From Tissierellia bacterium (GTDB lineage: Bacteria; Bacillota; Clostridia; Tissierellales; Tepidimicrobiaceae), in assembly GCA_012518745.1 (NCBI GenBank), contig JAAYRM010000112.1, positions 1-17,335 of the forward strand: a stretch of DNA of 17,335 bases. The letters are read 5' to 3'. Below are positions 14,093-17,335 of this stretch, piece by piece. The notes under the pieces are model-generated. The model was not told the DNA's origin and ran no database searches. It worked only from the letters and a program-made list of their open reading frames with translations. A program made the position numbers and the translations under genes. Position 1 is the first letter of the stretch; each line of letters opens with the position of its first letter.

Positions 14093-16180
14093 TTGTTGCA
14101 AAAAAACTTAGTCATAGTTGAGTCTCCTGCAAAGGCGAAAACCATTAGAAAATTTCTAGGCAAAAATTATAAGGTGAAGGCCTCGGTAGGACATGTAAGG
14201 GATTTACCTAAGAGCAAATTGGGGATCGATATAGAGAATAATTTTGAACCAAGATATATCACAATTAGGGGAAAGGGTCCAGTAGTGCAGGAATTGAGAA
14301 GGGAAGCTAAAAAATCTGATAAAATCTATTTAGCTACCGACCCGGATAGGGAAGGGGAGGCTATATCATGGCATCTGGCCCATATATTGGGTATTGAAAA
14401 AAATGAACCCGCAAGGGTGGAGTTCAATGAAATCACCAAAAATGCCGTATTAAAGGCTATAGAACATCCAAGGACCATAGATAAAAACTTGGTGGATTCT
14501 CAGCAAGCTAGAAGGATATTGGATAGGTTAGTTGGGTATAAGATAAGTCCGCTACTATGGAGAAAGATACGAAGGGGTTTAAGTGCGGGACGGGTTCAAT
14601 CGGTTACCGTAAAGTTGATCTGTGATAGGGAAAAGGAAATAGATGCCTTTAAACCCGAGGAATACTGGAGTATAAAGGCTATGCTAGAGAAAGATAATAT
14701 AGCTTTTGAATCGGAATTCTATGGCGTTAGGGAAGATGATAAGGATAAAAAGGTGAAAATCGGTAGCAAGGATGATGTTGAGGCGATATTGGCCTCGCTG
14801 GACAATAATGAATTTATTATAGATGAGGTTAAGAAGGGTAAGAGAAGAAGAAATCCGTATGCACCCTATACGACGAGTACCCTACAACAGGATGCTTCTA
14901 GTAGATTGAGGTTCTCAACGAGGAAGTCTATGATGTTGGCCCAACAGCTTTATGAAGGGATAGATATCAAGGGAGAGGGTACGGTTGGATTGATAACCTA
15001 TATTAGAACGGATTCTACTAGGGTATCCGAGGAGGCAGTAGGGGTTGCGAAAGCACATATAATTGAAAATTATGGCAAGGCTTATAGCAATGGCGGTAGA
15101 TATTATCGAGGCAAGGATAGGAAAGAAGCACAGGATGCCCATGAGGCGATCAGGCCTACGTCGGTACTGAGGGAACCCGAGGCTATAAAGGATTCCTTAA
15201 CCTCGGATCAATTTAAACTATATGACCTGATATGGCGTAGATTTGTAGGCTCGCAGATGAATCCAGCTCAATACGATACCATCTCTGTCAATATACTCTG
15301 CAATGATAAGATATTCAGGGCCTCAGGTTCTCAATTGAAATTTGATGGATTTCTAAGGGTCTATGGTAACACAGATGATCGGGATAAAGATATACAAATG
15401 CCAAATCTGATAAAAGGGGAGCGCGTGAAGGTAAATAAAATTCAACCTAAGCAACATTTTACCCAACCACCCCCTAGGTATACAGAGGCCTCGTTGATTA
15501 AGACATTAGAAGAACTGGGAATTGGCAGGCCTAGCACGTACTCACCTACGATTTCTACAATATTGAATAGGGAATATGTAAACCTTGATAACCGAACCCT
15601 TGTACCCACCGAACTCGGGATGCTAGTGGATGATCTATTGGGAGAACATTTTAAGGAAATTGTAAACGAGGAATTCACTGCGGATTTAGAGGAGAGATTA
15701 GATAAGATTGCCGAGGGCGAGTATCCTTGGCAACTGATAGTCGGCAATTTTTATAAAGAATTCGATACGATCCTAGGGAAAGCAGAGGAAGCTATTGAGA
15801 AAATCGTAATAGAAGATGAAGTAACAGATGTGATCTGCGAGAAATGTGGTCAGAATATGGTAATTAAGCATGGAAGATACGGAAAATTTCTGGCATGTCC
15901 GGGTTATCCAGAATGTAAGAATACCAAAGCCATAGTCCATAAACTTGGTATCCCGTGTCCCCTTTGCGGTGGGGATATAGTTAAAAGAAGGAGTAAGAGG
16001 AGAAGAATATTCTATGGTTGTAATAACTTTCCAGATTGTAATTTTGTATCATGGAACGAGCCCATAGAGGAAAGGTGTCCGGATTGTAATGGATTGATGG
16101 TTAAAAAACAGACTAGGAAGAATATTATTAAACAATGCTTCAATAAGGATTGTGGATATGTCAGGGAGGAGAAAAGGTAA
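14093..16180 (+). CDS. topA: DNA topoisomerase I (type IA)
   Basis: TopA relaxes negative supercoils through a covalent 5'-phosphotyrosine. The 695-residue protein has the TOPRIM domain at the N-terminus (LVIVESPAKAKTIRKFLG, and the metal site DPDREGEAISWHLA), FNEITKNAV, the gate domain LSAGRVQSVTVKL, catalytic Tyr303 in LITYIRTDSTRVS, DAHEAIRPT, and RYTEASLIKTLEELGIGRPS followed by TYSP. Three four-cysteine zinc ribbons close the protein (about 582-690: CEKC...CPGYPEC, CPLC...CNNFPDC, CPDC...CFNKDC). The start is TTG: two tandem TTG codons (14093, 14096) follow GGAGGTG (14083-14089), the second at better spacing; they differ by one residue. It lies 23 bp behind dprA. No terminator is evident after the stop. 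Confidence 0.97.
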   Translation: MLQKNLVIVESPAKAKTIRKFLGKNYKVKASVGHVRDLPKSKLGIDIENNFEPRYITIRGKGPVVQELRREAKKSDKIYLATDPDREGEAISWHLAHILGIEKNEPARVEFNEITKNAVLKAIEHPRTIDKNLVDSQQARRILDRLVGYKISPLLWRKIRRGLSAGRVQSVTVKLICDREKEIDAFKPEEYWSIKAMLEKDNIAFESEFYGVREDDKDKKVKIGSKDDVEAILASLDNNEFIIDEVKKGKRRRNPYAPYTTSTLQQDASSRLRFSTRKSMMLAQQLYEGIDIKGEGTVGLITYIRTDSTRVSEEAVGVAKAHIIENYGKAYSNGGRYYRGKDRKEAQDAHEAIRPTSVLREPEAIKDSLTSDQFKLYDLIWRRFVGSQMNPAQYDTISVNILCNDKIFRASGSQLKFDGFLRVYGNTDDRDKDIQMPNLIKGERVKVNKIQPKQHFTQPPPRYTEASLIKTLEELGIGRPSTYSPTISTILNREYVNLDNRTLVPTELGMLVDDLLGEHFKEIVNEEFTADLEERLDKIAEGEYPWQLIVGNFYKEFDTILGKAEEAIEKIVIEDEVTDVICEKCGQNMVIKHGRYGKFLACPGYPECKNTKAIVHKLGIPCPLCGGDIVKRRSKRRRIFYGCNNFPDCNFVSWNEPIEERCPDCNGLMVKKQTRKNIIKQCFNKDCGYVREEKR

Positions 16181-16211
16181 AATAACTGTACATTTTATCG
16201 ATATTATAGTA

Positions 16212-16281
16212 ACCTATATATGATATTACAAAACATTCTGAAAGTATAATGGATGGGTTTTAAAAGTTCTATTATATAGGT
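16212..16281 (+). repeat. 9-bp inverted repeat flanking the codY promoter region
   Basis: ACCTATATA (16212-16220) and TATATAGGT (16273-16281) are exact reverse complements separated by 52 bp. They bracket the CodY-box-like site and the TATAAT at 16245-16250 in the 226-bp AT-rich gap between topA and codY. They could be a looping operator pair or a long stem, but AT-rich DNA makes chance pairing plausible. Confidence 0.3.
16232..16250 (+). promoter_or_regulatory. CodY-box-like site overlapping a -10 box upstream of codY
   Basis: AACATTCTGAAAGTA (16232-16246) matches the published CodY-binding consensus AATTTTCWGAAAATT at 11 of 15 positions, keeping the TTCTGAAA centre. TATAAT (16245-16250) begins inside it, so CodY bound here would block RNA polymerase: a simple autorepression layout. 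No good -35 is found 17 bp upstream (GATATT at 16222-16227), which is a weakness. A second TATAAT lies at 16306-16311, also without a clear -35. Confidence 0.45.
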
Positions 16282-16309
16282 GTCATAGAGGAGAACCGAA
16301 TTCGTTATA

Positions 16310-16414
16310 ATGATCATGAATAGGGATTATAAAAATATAATAAATAGATTAGTTGCAAAGGTAGGAAGGGATGTACCAATTGCATCTTATAGTAAGGAGG
16401 ATTTGGATGGCTGA
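16310..16414 (+). CDS. Possible 35-codon leader ORF overlapping the codY start
   Basis: An ATG at 16310 (or 16316) opens a frame that ends at TGA 16412-16414, eight bases into codY in another frame. The encoded peptide runs MIMNRDYKNIINRLVAKV and continues with GRDVPIASYSKEDLDG; it is mixed in composition and uses the local codon style (AGG, AGA, ATA), not the low-complexity run expected from AT-rich spacer. The codY ribosome binding site lies inside it and the two genes overlap, which would couple them. Against it: AGAGGAGA (16287-16294) is about 15 nt from the ATG, too far for good initiation, and the TATAAT at 16306-16311 overlaps the start. I recognise no family. Confidence 0.3.
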   Translation: MIMNRDYKNIINRLVAKVGRDVPIASYSKEDLDG

Positions 16415-17186
16415 AAGTCTATTACAAAAGACAAGAAGATTGAATAAAACATTACAGAGTTCGGGTTCAAGGCCTGTTTCATTTCAAGAGTTGAGCAAGA
16501 TACTCAGTGATATATTAGAGGCCAATGTATATATTGCTAGTAAAAAAGGAAGGGTGCTGGGATATGAATTAGCCACTGGCTTTGATTGCGATATAATACA
16601 GGCGGAAATAGTAAGGGAGAAAAGATTTCCAAAAAGATATAATGATGAATTACTAAAGGTAATGGAAACCAATGAAAATGTGGAAGAAATCGTGGAATGT
16701 GTTTTCGATCAGGTTTCCGAGTGCGACTATCCCAATAAGGTTGTAACCATAATTCCAATCAATAGCGGAGGGACCAGGTTGGCTACTTTGGTACTAGCCC
16801 GTTTCGGGGAAAAGTTTACGGAAGATGATTTGGTATTGGCGGAATATAGCGCTACCATAGTAGGGATGGAGATTTTGAGATCCGAAAGTGAAAAGATGGA
16901 AGAAGCGGCTAGGAAAAAAGCCGTTGTTCAGATGGCCATAGGCACTTTATCGTATTCAGAATTAGAGGCTATGGAGCATATATTTGATGAATTGGATGGA
17001 CACGAGGGCCTATTAGTTGCTAGCAAGATTGCGGATAGGGTGGGAATTACCAGATCCGTAATAGTCAATGCCCTCAGAAAATTCGAGTCTGCGGGTGTAA
17101 TAGAATCCAGATCGTTGGGTATGAAGGGAACCCATATAAAGATATTAAATGATAAATTGCTAGAGGAGCTTGAAAAGGCCAGATAA
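16407..17186 (+). CDS. codY: GTP- and branched-chain-amino-acid-sensing regulator CodY
   Basis: CodY is the global nutritional regulator of Firmicutes, repressing biosynthesis, transport, competence, motility and often virulence genes when GTP and branched-chain amino acids are plentiful. The 259-residue protein equals the B. subtilis length: N-terminal GAF ligand domain (about 1-155), linker helix ERILRS-like region (MEILRSESEKMEEAARKKAV), and winged HTH (about 180-245) with GLLVASKIADRVGITRS, VIVNALRKFESAGVIESRSL and GMKGTHIKIL nearly invariant. The GAF pocket region (GFDCDIIQ...KRFPKRY, VECVFDQVSEC) follows the clostridial rather than the Bacillus pattern. A longer frame starts at 16371, but ATG 16407 gives the standard MAESLLQKTRRLNK and has AAGGAGG (16394-16400) 6 nt upstream. 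It directly follows topA and has its own putative promoter region. Confidence 0.97.
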   Translation: MAESLLQKTRRLNKTLQSSGSRPVSFQELSKILSDILEANVYIASKKGRVLGYELATGFDCDIIQAEIVREKRFPKRYNDELLKVMETNENVEEIVECVFDQVSECDYPNKVVTIIPINSGGTRLATLVLARFGEKFTEDDLVLAEYSATIVGMEILRSESEKMEEAARKKAVVQMAIGTLSYSELEAMEHIFDELDGHEGLLVASKIADRVGITRSVIVNALRKFESAGVIESRSLGMKGTHIKILNDKLLEELEKAR

Positions 17187-17205
17187 TAGTAGACAAGAGA
17201 ATAAT

Positions 17206-17255
17206 TATAAATTTGAGGAAATAGGGATTCAAACCCCTATTTCCTCAAATTTATA
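17206..17255. terminator. 21-bp perfect hairpin downstream of codY, probable bidirectional terminator
   Basis: Arms 17206-17226 and 17235-17255 are perfectly complementary over 21 bp with the 8-nt loop ATTCAAAC. The inner part (GAGGAAATAGGG / CCCTATTTCCTC) is the GC-richer core; the outer part is AT-rich and supplies AAATTTATATT on the + strand and AAATTTATAATTATTC on the - strand, so it can work in both directions. It starts 20 bases after the codY stop and closes the gene block. Confidence 0.75.
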
Positions 17256-17267
17256 TTGGGACCAAAG

Positions 17268-17335
17268 ATGGATACTACATTTCTCAACAATATAATACTA
17301 TTGTTATGGATGGGTATTTGGGCTAATTTGGTGTA
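17268..17335 (+). CDS. Possible start of a membrane protein gene, cut by window end
   Basis: From ATG 17268 the frame stays open to the window edge for 22 codons: MDTTFLNNIILLLWMGIWAN then LV, which looks like the start of a hydrophobic membrane segment. Support is weak: upstream is only GGGAC (17258-17262), not a good ribosome binding site. The same DNA also holds AACAATA/TATTGTT (17286-17292 and 17299-17305) around a TATAAT (17291-17296), so this could instead be a promoter region, or the tail of a convergent minus-strand gene given the bidirectional hairpin before it. Confidence 0.2.
   Translation, partial: MDTTFLNNIILLLWMGIWANLV

Noticed and set aside
16371..16406. Longer CodY starting at 16371
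   Set aside because: ATG 16407 gives the exact family length and N-terminus and has AAGGAGG in place.
1..17335. CRISPR array, insertion sequence, tRNA or rRNA gene, SRP RNA, prophage or defence genes
   Set aside because: No spaced direct repeats, transposase motifs, terminal repeats or tRNA/rRNA signatures were seen; all long frames are explained by housekeeping genes.

Overview
The window is a single-strand (+) block of housekeeping genes from a low-GC Gram-positive bacterium, most likely a member of the Clostridia. The gene order smc-ftsY-ylxM-ffh-rpsP-khpA-rimM-trmD-rplS-rbgA-rnhB-fliK-like-flhB-like-yraN-yifB-dprA-topA-codY is the classic Firmicutes arrangement. CodY is confined to Firmicutes and here resembles the clostridial form. 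yraN and yifB sit where Bacillus subtilis has sucCD. Arginine is written mostly AGA/AGG and isoleucine often ATA. I do not name a genus.

Layout. (1) 1-3650: the 3' three-quarters of smc (chromosome condensation), then ftsY (SRP receptor). (2) 3651-3778: a strong consensus promoter whose -10 box runs into a 15-bp perfect palindrome. (3) 3779-7351: ylxM-ffh-rpsP-khpA-rimM-trmD, tightly packed and partly overlapping, joining protein targeting (SRP) to ribosome and tRNA maturation. (4) 7352-7834: rplS with its own extended -10 promoter, a structured leader and a rho-independent terminator. (5) 7885-11363: rbgA, rnhB, a FliK-like protein, a small FlhB-C-like protein and yraN, again coupled or overlapping. 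(6) 11436-16180: yifB/comM, dprA and topA, a DNA-processing group. (7) 16181-17255: codY behind an AT-rich leader with a CodY-box-like site and a possible 35-codon upstream ORF, ending at a 21-bp perfect hairpin. (8) 17256-17335: an AT-rich tail with a possible partial gene start.

The genes work together as a core growth module. SRP and its receptor target proteins to the membrane. S16, L19, RimM, RbgA and TrmD build ribosomes and mature tRNA. SMC and TopA manage chromosome structure. RNase HII, YraN, YifB and DprA act on DNA or RNA-DNA hybrids. CodY adjusts gene expression to nutrient state.

I see no mobile element, CRISPR array, tRNA, rRNA or defence system, and nothing that amounts to a new multi-gene system. 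The parts worth a second look are regulatory DNA (the ylxM promoter palindromes, the rplS leader, the codY leader with its small ORF), the unexplained FliK-like/FlhB-C-like pair, and a direct topA-codY junction. Every reverse-strand reading frame is best explained as a shadow of a + strand gene.
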